NCBI GenBank assembly: GCA_964406155.1
Contig: CAYOQR010000001.1
Location: 1 to 64,000, forward strand
Direction of reading: 5' to 3'
Source: Dongia_B sp964406155
Lineage (GTDB): Bacteria; Pseudomonadota; Alphaproteobacteria; Dongiales; Dongiaceae
Length of the DNA stretch: 64,000 bases
The first letter of the stretch is position 1. The number at the start of each line of letters is the position of its first letter. This document shows positions 50,784-61,199 of the stretch, piece by piece. A program made the translations under genes and the position numbers. Under the pieces are notes generated by a model. It was not told the DNA's origin and made no database searches. It saw only the letters and a list, made by a program, of their open reading frames with translations.

Positions 50784-52673
50784 CTAGTGGTGATGCATCT
50801 GTCCGCCATCGACGGCGGCGATTGGATGCGCCGCCGCCTCACGGGCGGCCACCAGGAAATCGCCCGTCTCCGCCCAGGTTCCCGCATCGACAGGCCGCAG
50901 AACTGCCCGCAGCCAGCCATGCGCATCGACCAGGAATTCCGTACCAACCAGCTTGTCGGAAGTAACGCCGGCGAGGATCGCATAGGCGGTCCAGGCATCC
51001 GAACCCGGCTCCAGGGAAAAGGTTGCGATCCTCGGATCGCCTTGCGGCGGCAAGGGCGGAGCCGGGCCGACATCGCCATTGGCAGCCGCGAGACGGAACA
51101 TCTGTCCGCCTGGTGCATCTGTCCACAATGTGCTGAGCGGGACGGCCTTGCCTTCCGACATGACCGTGATATCGGGCGCCTTGACCGGCTGCGGCCACTG
51201 CCCGGTCTCACGCAATGCGAGCCCGGCATTATGCGCCCGGATGTAGTCGATCAGATTCCAGCGGGCATCGTCGGAGAGGTGGTCGGCGAAACCGGGCATG
51301 ACCAGGTCACCGCGCGGTCCTTCGATGCCGTGGCTCAGCCACCAGAAGAGGTCGCCGTCGCCATGTTCGAAGAGATGCCCGGCGGTGAGATCGGCCGGCG
51401 GGATCGAGAGGCTCTTGGCGAGCGGCCCGTCGCCCCGCCCCATGGCGCCATGGCAAGCGGCGCAATTCGCCGGAAACAGCTCGCTGCCCCGGGCAATCGC
51501 CGCCGCCGTGAATCCGGTCGGCGAGTGATAGAAACTGGTCGGATAAGCCGGCACCAACAGCAGATCGATCTGCGGGATCGCCAGCCAGCCGATAACGGCC
51601 GCCATGGCAATCGCAATCCATCGCAGCCGGCGCCAGACGATTGCGAGGGCCAGCAGTACCAGGGCCAGCGCAACCCCTGCCAGGCTCAGCAGGACCTCGT
51701 CGCGCAACTCGGGATCGGCCATGACCGCCTTGCTGAAACGATGAGCGAAGGGCCAGTCCGGCTGCTGGTGAATGGCGGGTGCGAGCGTCAGGAGGACACC
51801 CGCCGCCAGAACGACCACCAGGCCGATACCCGCCTCGATGACCACGCTCCATTGCAGGTGCCGCCGTGTGACGATGCCCTGGGCGGCCGTAAGGCCGGGC
51901 ATGAAGTGAAACCGGTTGAGCGCTGCAAATCCCAGTAGGGCGATGAAGAGCACGCCCTTCAACAAAGCCGTCCGCCCATAATCTGTACCGACCAGTCCGG
52001 CAGGACTGCCGATCAGGACCCAGCCCTGGACCAGGATCGTGCCGACCAGGACAAGAACGCAAGTGAGGCCCAGCCGGGAGAAGCGATGGACCGAAATCAC
52101 GGCCTTTCCCGGATCGGACACGCCGATCAGCAGCAGAAGCGGCAGCAATCCCCCCAGCCAAGCTCCGGCAGCCAGTAGATGCAAGAGCTCCGCCACGACC
52201 AACGTCATGCCCGTCGCGCCGCCCATCGACATGCCGTGTCCCAAGCCGACCTGAAGACCGGCAGCGATCGCGGCAAACAACGTCGCGATTACGGCGGGCC
52301 ATCGCCGACTTCCACGACCAAAGGTCAGGCAGGCGAACAGGAGCAAGCCGAGGCGCAGGATCAGCAGCGTTCCGAAATGCGTCTGCAGCAGGACGACCGG
52401 CAGGGTTGCCAAAACCTGATCGGTCTCGGGCTCATCCGCCATATCCACGGCCTGCAGAGCCAGCCAGCAGCCGGCCGAGATCAAGGCGACAAGCAGACTC
52501 AGCCGAACCACCGCCGCCAACCGGCGATAGATGGGGGATGGTTGCCCGCTCGAGATGGGAAGCGGCGCCGAGCCGGCGATGGCGATGCGGAACAGCATCG
52601 CACCAAAGATCGATAACGTGGCCGCGATATGCGTGCCACGCGCCAGCCCCTGCATCAGCTCGGCGCCGCTCAT
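50784..52673 (-). CDS. CopD-like copper protein fused to cytochrome c
   Basis: About 629 residues in three parts. The first 300 or so form a CopD-type multi-helix membrane domain. One or two further helices lead to a monohaem cytochrome c domain with CAACH near residue 400 and a later axial Met candidate (MPGFADHL). The last 130 residues (after PDITVMSEGK) look like a small alpha/beta domain, perhaps redoxin-like but with no Cys pair. The very end reads MHHH, a possible metal tail. The protein likely moves copper across or along the membrane and may couple it to electron transfer. It follows copC by 19 bases in one operon. Confidence 0.85.
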   Translation of the reverse strand: MSGAELMQGLARGTHIAATLSIFGAMLFRIAIAGSAPLPISSGQPSPIYRRLAAVVRLSLLVALISAGCWLALQAVDMADEPETDQVLATLPVVLLQTHFGTLLILRLGLLLFACLTFGRGSRRWPAVIATLFAAIAAGLQVGLGHGMSMGGATGMTLVVAELLHLLAAGAWLGGLLPLLLLIGVSDPGKAVISVHRFSRLGLTCVLVLVGTILVQGWVLIGSPAGLVGTDYGRTALLKGVLFIALLGFAALNRFHFMPGLTAAQGIVTRRHLQWSVVIEAGIGLVVVLAAGVLLTLAPAIHQQPDWPFAHRFSKAVMADPELRDEVLLSLAGVALALVLLALAIVWRRLRWIAIAMAAVIGWLAIPQIDLLLVPAYPTSFYHSPTGFTAAAIARGSELFPANCAACHGAMGRGDGPLAKSLSIPPADLTAGHLFEHGDGDLFWWLSHGIEGPRGDLVMPGFADHLSDDARWNLIDYIRAHNAGLALRETGQWPQPVKAPDITVMSEGKAVPLSTLWTDAPGGQMFRLAAANGDVGPAPPLPPQGDPRIATFSLEPGSDAWTAYAILAGVTSDKLVGTEFLVDAHGWLRAVLRPVDAGTWAETGDFLVAAREAAAHPIAAVDGGQMHHH

Positions 52674-52692
52674 GGTCTAGATACGACGGTTG

Positions 52693-53061
52693 TCAGGGCG
52701 CGACGGTGAACTTGAAGCTGCCCTTCAGCTTATGGCCGTCATCCGCGGCGACCGAGGTCCAAACCACCTTATAGGTGCCGGCAGTCAAGGCCTTCAGATC
52801 GACGCTCATATGCTTGGCGTCGCTGGCCGCCACATGGCTGTCGCCCTTGTCGACATGCTGCCCCTTGGCATCCATGACAACGATCTTGCTGAGTTTCGGA
52901 TTGACCTCTTCGCTGAAGTCGATGGCAACTTCGCTGGGTGCCGTCTTCAGGGTGGCATCCTTCTCCGGTACCGAGGTCTTCAGTTCGGCATGAGCGAAGG
53001 CGGCGGTGCTGGCCGCGACGGTGAGCATGGTCGCAACCGGCAGGATCATCGTGTAACGCAT
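52693..53061 (-). CDS. copC: Periplasmic copper-binding protein CopC
   Basis: About 122 residues. A signal peptide ends at AFA, leaving His as the first mature residue (HAELKTS), the expected Cu(II) ligand of CopC proteins. The later SVAADDGHKLKGSFKFTV holds the other Asp and His ligands. The beta-sandwich of about 100 residues matches the family. GAGGAA lies about 7 bases before ATG 53061. It is between a DUF2946 gene and the CopD fusion. Confidence 0.92.
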   Translation of the reverse strand: MRYTMILPVATMLTVAASTAAFAHAELKTSVPEKDATLKTAPSEVAIDFSEEVNPKLSKIVVMDAKGQHVDKGDSHVAASDAKHMSVDLKALTAGTYKVVWTSVAADDGHKLKGSFKFTVAP

Positions 53062-53179
53062 GAGATATTCCTCAAAAAGATTGGTGTGCCCATTCCTCGC
53101 TTGATCGCGGGAACAGGCAGCTCGTTTATCGAATTTGGATAAGGGAGCAGAGACCGGCCCAATGGCCGGCCGCATGAGG

Positions 53180-53692
53180 TCATGCCGGCAAGGGCGGTGC
53201 GCGGGACGGATGGGCCGTGCGGCGAAACTGGGTCGCGAAGAGGACACGCAGGCGCGGTGCAACCTGGATCAAGCCAAGGCGAAGCACGAACGCCAGGGGC
53301 GCAGCCGCCAAGAGGAAAGGCAGGAAACCGACGGAACACAGCAGGCAATGCGTGCAAACCACGGACATCCGGTCGTCAGACCGATGCTGATCGTCCTGGC
53401 CGGTCGAAGCGGGGCCGCTGCCAGTGCACAGATATTCCATGGCGAGGATGCGGATCGGATCATCGCCCCGCGCCACCAGCCGTGCCAGGAAAGAGGCACC
53501 GCCCAGCATCTGCATCAGCAACGAGGCAACGGCCAGCCAGGTCACCACGTGACCGAACCGGTGGAGAAAGGGCTGTTTCGCCAGGTGCCGCTGACCGCGC
53601 ATGACCGGCACTATAAGCCCATCACGGGCGCCCTGCCACCTGACATGCGTCAATCCGTCGGAACCTAAGAGCCGGCTTGCGTGACGTGACAT
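53180..53692 (-). CDS. DUF2946-like membrane protein of the copper operon
   Basis: About 170 residues, possibly shorter. One or two membrane helices flank a loop with Cys and His (YLCTGSG, then CTHCLLCSVG) as in DUF2946 proteins, which often neighbour copper genes and are thought to bind metal. Start is uncertain: 53692 has a weak AAGG nearby, while ATG 53602 (MRGQRHLAKQPF) would remove 30 atypical residues. It precedes copC and is probably first in the operon. Confidence 0.7.
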   Translation of the reverse strand: MSRHASRLLGSDGLTHVRWQGARDGLIVPVMRGQRHLAKQPFLHRFGHVVTWLAVASLLMQMLGGASFLARLVARGDDPIRILAMEYLCTGSGPASTGQDDQHRSDDRMSVVCTHCLLCSVGFLPFLLAAAPLAFVLRLGLIQVAPRLRVLFATQFRRTAHPSRAPPLPA

Positions 53693-53813
53693 GACCTTAA
53701 GCAGTGGGAGGATGGTATTGCCAAGCCAATAGCGAGGTTACCCCACCAAATCCTGACATGCGGCTGTCCCGCTCTCGAATGGGCCCAGCCCTTAAACCTC
53801 GAGCCGGCTGCCG

Positions 53814-54872
53814 TCAGGGCTGGACCACGATGTTGCCGAAATGCTTTTTGGCTATGAAGGCACGCTGCGCCTCCACCAGTTGATCGAGCCGATAGGTCTT
53901 GGCGCGAAGCGGTTTCAGCCGGCCGCTTTCGATCAGGCGCACCAGCTCGTCAAATTCTGCCGCCGTACCGTAGGACGAGCCGATCAGTTCCAGATGCTTG
54001 AGATAGACCGTGCGCAGATCGAGCGTGACGACCGATCCCGCAATCGCACCGCAGGTGACATAGCGGCCGGCAGGTCGCAGCACATTGAGGAGGCTGCCGA
54101 AAGCCTTGCCGCCGGCGACATCGGCGACGACATCGATGGGTCCGCCAGCCGCCTCGCGCAAAGCAGCCTCAAGGTTGTCGCTGGCCCGATCCACCGTCGC
54201 CGATGCGCCGAGATCCAGCGCCTGCCGCTCCTTACCACCACCGACCACGGCAATGACCTTGGCCGCTCTGAGGCGGGCAAGCTGCAGCAGCGCGGAGCCA
54301 ACCCCGCCTGAGGCCCCCGTCACCACGAGGCTTTCACCGGCGCCCACCCTTGCTCGGTTCAACAGATGCAACGCCGTGAGATAGGCGATGGGAAACGTCG
54401 CCAGATCCTCGAACGGCAGATCGCCCTTAACAGCCACCGCATTTGCACTCGGAACCGAGCAATATTCGGCGTAGCCGCCATCGCGCTCCGAGCCGAGATA
54501 ATCGACCTCCGTCGGATCGTCACCCTGATTGAGATAGAGCGTCGGATTGACAAGGACTCGCTCGCCGAGCCGCGCTTCCGCTATTCCCTCTCCTACCGCC
54601 ACGATGGTCCCGGCAATATCGGAGCCTTGAATGCGGGGAAACTGCGCCGCGTCGCGTTTCCAGCCCGTCCGCGCCTCCGGATCGTCCTGGCGTCCATAGC
54701 CGCCGATCCGCAACATGACATCTGAATTGTTGAGACCGCAGGCGCCGACCTTGATCAGTACTTCGCCGGCATTCGGCTGGGGCACACGCGCCTCCACCAA
54801 GCGGAGGCGATCAAGATCGCCGATGCCGGTCAAGGCGACGGCGCGCATCATCTTCGGAATGCTGGTGGGCAT
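53814..54872 (-). CDS. Medium-chain dehydrogenase (zinc-type alcohol dehydrogenase-like)
   Basis: A 352-residue MDR protein. It has RIQGSDIAGTIVAVGEG, the NAD(P) motif TGASGGVGSALLQLARLR and a conserved C-terminus (HFGNIVVQP). The structural and catalytic zinc Cys ligands of true alcohol dehydrogenases are not apparent, so it is closer to quinone oxidoreductases. The HAD hydrolase gene ends 15 bases upstream, and both diverge from a LysR gene. The pair probably acts on one small substrate. Confidence 0.87.
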   Translation of the reverse strand: MPTSIPKMMRAVALTGIGDLDRLRLVEARVPQPNAGEVLIKVGACGLNNSDVMLRIGGYGRQDDPEARTGWKRDAAQFPRIQGSDIAGTIVAVGEGIAEARLGERVLVNPTLYLNQGDDPTEVDYLGSERDGGYAEYCSVPSANAVAVKGDLPFEDLATFPIAYLTALHLLNRARVGAGESLVVTGASGGVGSALLQLARLRAAKVIAVVGGGKERQALDLGASATVDRASDNLEAALREAAGGPIDVVADVAGGKAFGSLLNVLRPAGRYVTCGAIAGSVVTLDLRTVYLKHLELIGSSYGTAAEFDELVRLIESGRLKPLRAKTYRLDQLVEAQRAFIAKKHFGNIVVQP

Positions 54873-54887
54873 TGCTCTGCTCCCTCC

Positions 54888-55604
54888 TTACGCGTCGGCT
54901 TCCACGGCCTCGGCCAGCGCCTGCAAGCTATGGAAGTGATAATCTGGCTTGGTTACACCGGTCGGCGACGGTGTCGCGCCGAACCCCTCCTTGTCCCAGC
55001 GCCGCTCGATCCAGCAGACGCAATAACCGAGACGCTTCGCGACGCCGATATCGTGATACTGGCTCTGTGCCACATGCAGATAATCGCCGAGCCGGTAGCC
55101 ATGCGGACTCTGCCGGCCGCGCGCATAGGCGAAGAATTGCGGGTCCGGCTTGTTGACCCCGACATCCTCGGCCGTGACGGTATCGTCGAAGGGATCGCCC
55201 AGGCGGCGGGCGAAATGCCCCAGGGCCCAATTGTCCGAATTCGTCATCGCCACCAGGCGGAAGCGTTTTTTCAGCTTGGCCAAAGCCGCGACGGAATCCG
55301 GAAAGGCCGGCCAATGCGGGATCGACAACCGGAATCCTTCTGTCGTCTGCTCATCGGCCGGCAGGCCCAATTCCTGTGCGATCCGTCGATAAGCCGGTGC
55401 CAGCATCCGGGGAAAGGGCGCCTCGGGCGTCAGTCGATGCTGTTCATCCTCGGCCTGGCCATAGGCCGACAGGATCTGCTGATCGTCATGGGGCCGACCC
55501 GCCTGCCGGACGATCGGCCGCAGATAGTCCAAGATGCCGGTTTCGAAATCGATCAGCGTGCCCACCACATCGAAGGTGAGAATTTTACGGTCCCGGAGCG
55601 CCAT
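54888..55604 (-). CDS. HAD-family hydrolase, haloacid dehalogenase-like
   Basis: A 238-residue HAD protein. Motif I is LTFDVVGTLID with the nucleophile Asp, motif II MTNSD, motif III Lys in GVNKPDPQFF. The final Asp motif is weak around HVAQSQYHDIGVAKRLG. The cap and length fit type II haloacid dehalogenase relatives; true dehalogenase activity is uncertain because phosphatases share the layout. It is first in the two-gene unit with the MDR dehydrogenase. Confidence 0.87.
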   Translation of the reverse strand: MALRDRKILTFDVVGTLIDFETGILDYLRPIVRQAGRPHDDQQILSAYGQAEDEQHRLTPEAPFPRMLAPAYRRIAQELGLPADEQTTEGFRLSIPHWPAFPDSVAALAKLKKRFRLVAMTNSDNWALGHFARRLGDPFDDTVTAEDVGVNKPDPQFFAYARGRQSPHGYRLGDYLHVAQSQYHDIGVAKRLGYCVCWIERRWDKEGFGATPSPTGVTKPDYHFHSLQALAEAVEADA

Positions 55605-55668
55605 GCTTGCCTCGTTTCAGGAGTGACGATGCACCAGTCTTAGATCAAGGATCGACATGACGAAATTG

Positions 55669-55682
55669 ATATGGTTTCATAT
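55669..55682. promoter_or_regulatory. LysR-type operator candidate (HAD/MDR region)
   Basis: ATATG-GTTT-CATAT is a perfect 5-bp inverted repeat in the AT-rich space between the divergent LysR and HAD genes. It is a plausible LysR site, though short. Confidence 0.4.
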
Positions 55683-55721
55683 TTTCAATCTATTTCTGTC
55701 ATGTTCAGGATAAATAGCTCC

Positions 55722-56576
55722 ATGCGCCTCGATATCGACTCCCTGCGGACCTTCAAGATGGTGGTGGAACTGGGCGGCATCACCCGCGCCGCGCAAAAGC
55801 TGCATCTGACGCAATCCGCCGTCAGCCACAAGCTCGCCCGTCTGGAAGAGCGCATCGGCCGCCCCTTGCTCAGCAAAGGCCCCGGCGGCCTCGGCCCGAC
55901 GGAAGACGGCCGCAACCTCCTCTCTTATGCCGACCGGCTGGTGGCACTGCATGACGAGGCGGCGGACCACTTCCGCTCCTCCGACCTCTCGGGGCAGATC
56001 CGTCTCGGCTCCACCGAGGATTCCACCGGCCGGAAACTGGCGGCGGTCCTCGGCCGGTTCCGGCGCCTGCATCCGCAGGTGACCCTCAGCATCAAGGTAG
56101 CGCAGAGCCTGATGCTGCGGCATTGGCTGGAAAGTGGCGAAGTCGATCTCGCCATCTTGCAGGTCTTCGAGAATGAGATGCAGCCGGACGATATCGAATT
56201 ATGGCGCGAGGATCTGCTCTGGGTACGGGCGGCGGATCACCCGATCACCTATGACCGGCTGATCCCCTTCGTTTCGTTCGATGCCCAATGTTTCTATCGC
56301 CTGGCGGCGCAGCGGGCCCTGGCTGAGCGCGGCCAGGCCTTGAACGTGATCCTGGAATGCCCCAGCAGCGAAGGTGTGCGTGCCGGCGTACGCCACGGGC
56401 TTGGCCTCGCCTTGCTCAACCGGCGCAACCTCGCGCCCGGTATCGTGGAAGCGGAAGGCGACCTGCCCGGCTTTCCGCCGGTCGTCCATGTCCTGCGCCG
56501 CCGCAGCGAGGCACCCAGCCGCATCGAGCAAAGCCTGATCGATGCCGTCACCGCGGAACTGCGCGGCCTGGAATGA
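55722..56576 (+). CDS. LysR-family transcriptional regulator
   Basis: About 284 residues with the LysR helix-turn-helix LDIDSLRTFKMVVELGGITRAAQKLHLTQSAVSHKLARLEERIGRPLLSK and an effector domain with IRLGSTEDSTGRKLAAVLGRF. ATG 55722 gives the standard family length; earlier in-frame codons add an unlikely N-terminus. It diverges from the HAD hydrolase/MDR pair, its probable target. The ligand is unknown. Confidence 0.9.
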   Translation: MRLDIDSLRTFKMVVELGGITRAAQKLHLTQSAVSHKLARLEERIGRPLLSKGPGGLGPTEDGRNLLSYADRLVALHDEAADHFRSSDLSGQIRLGSTEDSTGRKLAAVLGRFRRLHPQVTLSIKVAQSLMLRHWLESGEVDLAILQVFENEMQPDDIELWREDLLWVRAADHPITYDRLIPFVSFDAQCFYRLAAQRALAERGQALNVILECPSSEGVRAGVRHGLGLALLNRRNLAPGIVEAEGDLPGFPPVVHVLRRRSEAPSRIEQSLIDAVTAELRGLE

Positions 56577-56598
56577 CGCGGCCTGGATTGCGATAGAG

Positions 56599-57441
56599 CT
56601 AAGCCGTCACCCGCTCGGCCGCCGCCTGAACCTGCGGCTTGGTCTGACTGAGGCGGCCGCCGAGGCGAACCGGCTCGACCCGCTTGGCCAGGCCGGTGCG
56701 GTCATCGGTCTCGACAAAGATGCCGCAAAGCGTGCCGGGTCCGTTGGCCGCCGACAGCCGCTCCGTCGGCAGCTTCTTGGTGAAGCGGGCGATCGGCGTC
56801 GCCTTTTCCATGCCGATGACGGAATCGTAGTCGCCGCACATGCCAGCATCGGTCTGATAGGCCGAGCCCTTGGGCAGGATCTGGTGATCGGCGGTCGGCA
56901 CATGGGTATGGGTCCCGACCGAGAGGCTGACCCGGCCATCCACCAGATGTCCCATGGCCATCTTCTCGCTGGTCGCTTCGGCGTGGAAATCCAGCACTAC
57001 GGCATCGGCATTGCCGCCCAGGCGATGGGTGTTGAGCAGGCTTTCGATCTGCTGGAACGGATCGTCCAGCGGGTCCATGAACAGGCGCCCCATCAGATTG
57101 ATGACGACGACCTTCTTGCCCCGCGTGGTCTGATACTGCCCCATCCCCCGGCCCGGCGTGCCCGCCGGGAAATTGGCCGGCCGCAGCAGCTTCGGATCGT
57201 TGGCGATGAAGGACATCGTTTCCTTCTGGTCCCAGACATGATTGCCGGTGGTGATGCAATCGACCCCGGCATCGTAGAGTTCCTGGCAGATCTTCTGAGT
57301 GATACCGAAGCCGCCGGCGGCATTTTCCCCGTTGGCGATGACGAAATCGAGGCCGAGGTCACGGCGCAAAGCCGGCAGGCGCTCGATCACCACATCACGG
57401 CCGGCACGGCCAACCAGATCACCACAAAACAATAAATTCAT
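56599..57441 (-). CDS. YmdB-family metallophosphoesterase (TIGR00282)
   Basis: A 280-residue binuclear metallophosphoesterase. Metal ligands are seen in LLFCGDLVGRAGR, ANGENAAGG, TTGNHVWDQKE, DFHAEATSEK and GTHTHVPTAD. Bacillus YmdB is a cAMP phosphodiesterase affecting biofilm formation; the alphaproteobacterial role is not established. It lies 19 bases after the cyclo-ligase gene, a conserved neighbour in this group. Confidence 0.93.
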   Translation of the reverse strand: MNLLFCGDLVGRAGRDVVIERLPALRRDLGLDFVIANGENAAGGFGITQKICQELYDAGVDCITTGNHVWDQKETMSFIANDPKLLRPANFPAGTPGRGMGQYQTTRGKKVVVINLMGRLFMDPLDDPFQQIESLLNTHRLGGNADAVVLDFHAEATSEKMAMGHLVDGRVSLSVGTHTHVPTADHQILPKGSAYQTDAGMCGDYDSVIGMEKATPIARFTKKLPTERLSAANGPGTLCGIFVETDDRTGLAKRVEPVRLGGRLSQTKPQVQAAAERVTA

Positions 57442-57460
57442 ATAATTATACTTTTCTGCT

Positions 57461-58060
57461 TCAGGTAAACTTGAAGACGGACCGTTCCGTCACGATCCAG
57501 TCGAGTGGCTGATCATAAGGCCCGCGCGGCACATCGGGAACCTCCTGCGCCGCATAGGCGACACCAATGGCGAGCGGGGCATGATGCCCTGCGGCCTCGG
57601 CCCGGCGCCGCAGCTTCTCCAACGTCCGGTCATAGAAGCCGCCGCCATAACCCAAACGATAGCCGTTGGGGTCGAAAGCCAGCAACGGCACCAGCAGGAC
57701 ATCCGGCGCGACTTCCGGCGCATGATCCGGCGGGGTCATGACCTTGAATTTGCCTTCGACCATCTCATCATGATCCCGCCATTCCCGGAAAACCAGCGGC
57801 TCATGGCGCTTGATCACGATCGGCAATCCGATCCGGTGGCCGAAGTCGCGCAATTTCACCAGCAGCGGCCGGACATCGAGCTCTCCTTCCAGCGGCCAGT
57901 AACCAGAAACCGCAAGGCCCGGCGAGACGGCGATGGCATGGAGGAACTGTTCTGCCAGACGATGCCCGGCACTGGGATTGGCCGCGAAGGCCTGTTCCCG
58001 CCGCCGCGTGGCGGTTTCGCGCAAATTCGCCTTCAGATCAGTAATCTCTTGGCTTTCCAT
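57461..58060 (-). CDS. 5-formyltetrahydrofolate cyclo-ligase
   Basis: A 199-residue enzyme. An N-terminal RETATRRREQAF helix and the C-terminal ATP and folate site LLVPLLAFDPNGYRLGYGGGFYDRTLEKL are typical. It converts 5-formyl-THF to 5,10-methenyl-THF using ATP. Gene position near 6S RNA and zapA is conserved across proteobacteria, but here about 3 kb of accessory genes intervene. Start 58060 (MESQEITDLK) is chosen over a 35-residue longer frame. Confidence 0.93.
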   Translation of the reverse strand: MESQEITDLKANLRETATRRREQAFAANPSAGHRLAEQFLHAIAVSPGLAVSGYWPLEGELDVRPLLVKLRDFGHRIGLPIVIKRHEPLVFREWRDHDEMVEGKFKVMTPPDHAPEVAPDVLLVPLLAFDPNGYRLGYGGGFYDRTLEKLRRRAEAAGHHAPLAIGVAYAAQEVPDVPRGPYDQPLDWIVTERSVFKFT

Positions 58061-58175
58061 GAGCTTGGTCCGGGAAATTCGAGTCTGGACGGAACCAGCA
58101 GGGAACCCCAGGACGCGGGACGAGGCAAGCCTGTTAGCGACACACCCGGCCGCCCAGCCATCCATGGCCCGGCCG

Positions 58176-59108
58176 TTACAGCGTCAATTCCCAATATTGC
58201 CCGACCAGATCGTGACCGAAACTGTGGTGCCGTTCCTGCCGCACGAGGCGGAAGCCGGCCGCCTCATAGATATGACGAGCGGCAGCCAATATATCATTGG
58301 TCCATAAGATCATTTTCCGATAGCCGCATTGCCGCGCGAACTGCACGCATTCCGCCACCAGGCGTTGCCCGATGCCGAGCCCCCGCGCCTTCGGCTCGAC
58401 ATAAAGCAACCGAAGCTTGGCGGTCTCGTCGCTTTCCTTGACCAGGAAGACCGAGCCGACAATCCCGCCGTCCCGCTCAGCGATCCAGCATCGCTCACGT
58501 TTCGCATCGAAGGTCTGAATGAATTGCGCGACGATCTCCGCGACCAGGGCCTCGAACCGTTCGTCCCACCCATATTCCTCGGCATAGAGCATGCCCTGTC
58601 GATGGACGAGCCAACCCATGTCGCCGATGCGGGGTGGCCGCAAGATATAGGGAACGGGCGGCACTTCCTCCGGTTCAGCAAGAAGGCCGGTGATCGTATC
58701 CATCGCGGCAATCAGACGGCGCTGATCGGTAACCGGCAGCCGGGCCAGGATATCCCCGACCTCGCCCCGCGACCGCTCATTCAGGGGCGCGAATGCGGCC
58801 CGGCCCGCCTGTGTCAGGACCAGCAGGCTCTGACGCCCATCCACCGGGGAGGCCTGTTTCTCGATCAGCCTCTGCTGCTCGAATTTGCGCAGGATGCGGC
58901 TGAGATAGCCGGCATCCAGGTCGAGCTCCCGGCCGAGTTCCGTCGCGGTTGGGGCCGATCGATGAGCCAGCTCATAGAGCACCCGGCTCTCCGTCAGGGA
59001 AAATGAGCTGCGCAGCAGCCCTTCCTGCAGGAGGCCGATCTGCTTCGTATAGAACCGGTTGAAGCGGCGCATCGCGGCGATGCGTTGGTCGAAATCGAGT
59101 TCGGACAT
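58176..59108 (-). CDS. MarR-GNAT bifunctional protein
   Basis: A 310-residue fusion. The N-terminal half is a MarR winged helix (FSLTESRVLYELAHRSAPTATELGRELDLDAGYLSRILRKFEQQRLIEKQASPVDGRQ). The C-terminal half is a GNAT acetyltransferase with acetyl-CoA loop VEPKARGLGIGQRLVAECV and AAGFRLVRQERHHSFG. Such fusions couple repression to acetylation; targets are unknown. GGAGG lies 6 bases upstream. Two MarR-style inverted repeats lie between it and the divergent cupin gene. Confidence 0.93.
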   Translation of the reverse strand: MSELDFDQRIAAMRRFNRFYTKQIGLLQEGLLRSSFSLTESRVLYELAHRSAPTATELGRELDLDAGYLSRILRKFEQQRLIEKQASPVDGRQSLLVLTQAGRAAFAPLNERSRGEVGDILARLPVTDQRRLIAAMDTITGLLAEPEEVPPVPYILRPPRIGDMGWLVHRQGMLYAEEYGWDERFEALVAEIVAQFIQTFDAKRERCWIAERDGGIVGSVFLVKESDETAKLRLLYVEPKARGLGIGQRLVAECVQFARQCGYRKMILWTNDILAAARHIYEAAGFRLVRQERHHSFGHDLVGQYWELTL

Positions 59109-59122
59109 GACCGCCTCCCATG

Positions 59123-59159
59123 TATTTGACATAGTCAAATAATTAATTGACTGTGTCAA
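59123..59159. promoter_or_regulatory. Paired MarR-type operators
   Basis: TATTTGAC-ATA-GTCAAATA (59123-59141) is a perfect 8-bp inverted repeat. TTGAC-TGT-GTCAA (59147-59159) repeats its core. The centres are 21 bases apart, two helical turns. They lie between the divergent MarR-GNAT and cupin genes. Confidence 0.75.
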
Positions 59160-59220
59160 ATAATATTTCACGATTGCTTTGCTGTGCTCAATGAGGAGAA
59201 GCTCCGGCTTCCCATTCCGG

Positions 59221-59529
59221 ATGGCTTCTCTCATGCCCCAAATTTCACATCTTCAGGCTCTGGCGACCGGCCTGACGCCTTGGAAATCCGCGGTGATCGG
59301 CAAGGTCGGTCCGGCCAATATCAAGCTGATCAAGATGAACGAATGGGGCTCGGCGGAAGAGGATCATCCCTATGACGAGGCGCTCTTCGTCATCGAGGGC
59401 ATCCTGGTGCTGGAGATGCAGGGCGAGCGCCTGGAAATCCGCGGCGGCGACTTCTTTGTCATCGGCGCCGGCCGCCGCCACCGCATCGCCGAGGGCAGTA
59501 GCGGCACATTGCTTCTCGTCGATCTGTAA
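59221..59529 (+). CDS. Cupin-domain protein
   Basis: About 102 residues forming one cupin barrel: PYDEALFVIEGILVLEMQGERLEIRGGDFFVIGAGRRHRI. The His/Glu metal motif is only partly kept, Glu in DEALFV and His in RRHRIAE. Function is unknown; such small cupins often follow stress or detoxification regulators. Start could be 59221 or 59233. It diverges from the MarR-GNAT gene and shares its operators. Confidence 0.8.
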   Translation: MASLMPQISHLQALATGLTPWKSAVIGKVGPANIKLIKMNEWGSAEEDHPYDEALFVIEGILVLEMQGERLEIRGGDFFVIGAGRRHRIAEGSSGTLLLVDL

Positions 59530-59550
59530 TCCTAAAGCCGGCCGCCTGCC

Positions 59551-61090
<1,540 letters not shown>

Positions 61091-61199
61091 GCGCCCCTCC
61101 CCTCGACGGATGATTCAGGAAGAAGATGCTAGACCGATTTCGGGCCACACCGAAACAGACAGTTATGAGGCTGTCGTCACTTTGTGGGGGGGTCGTCGA

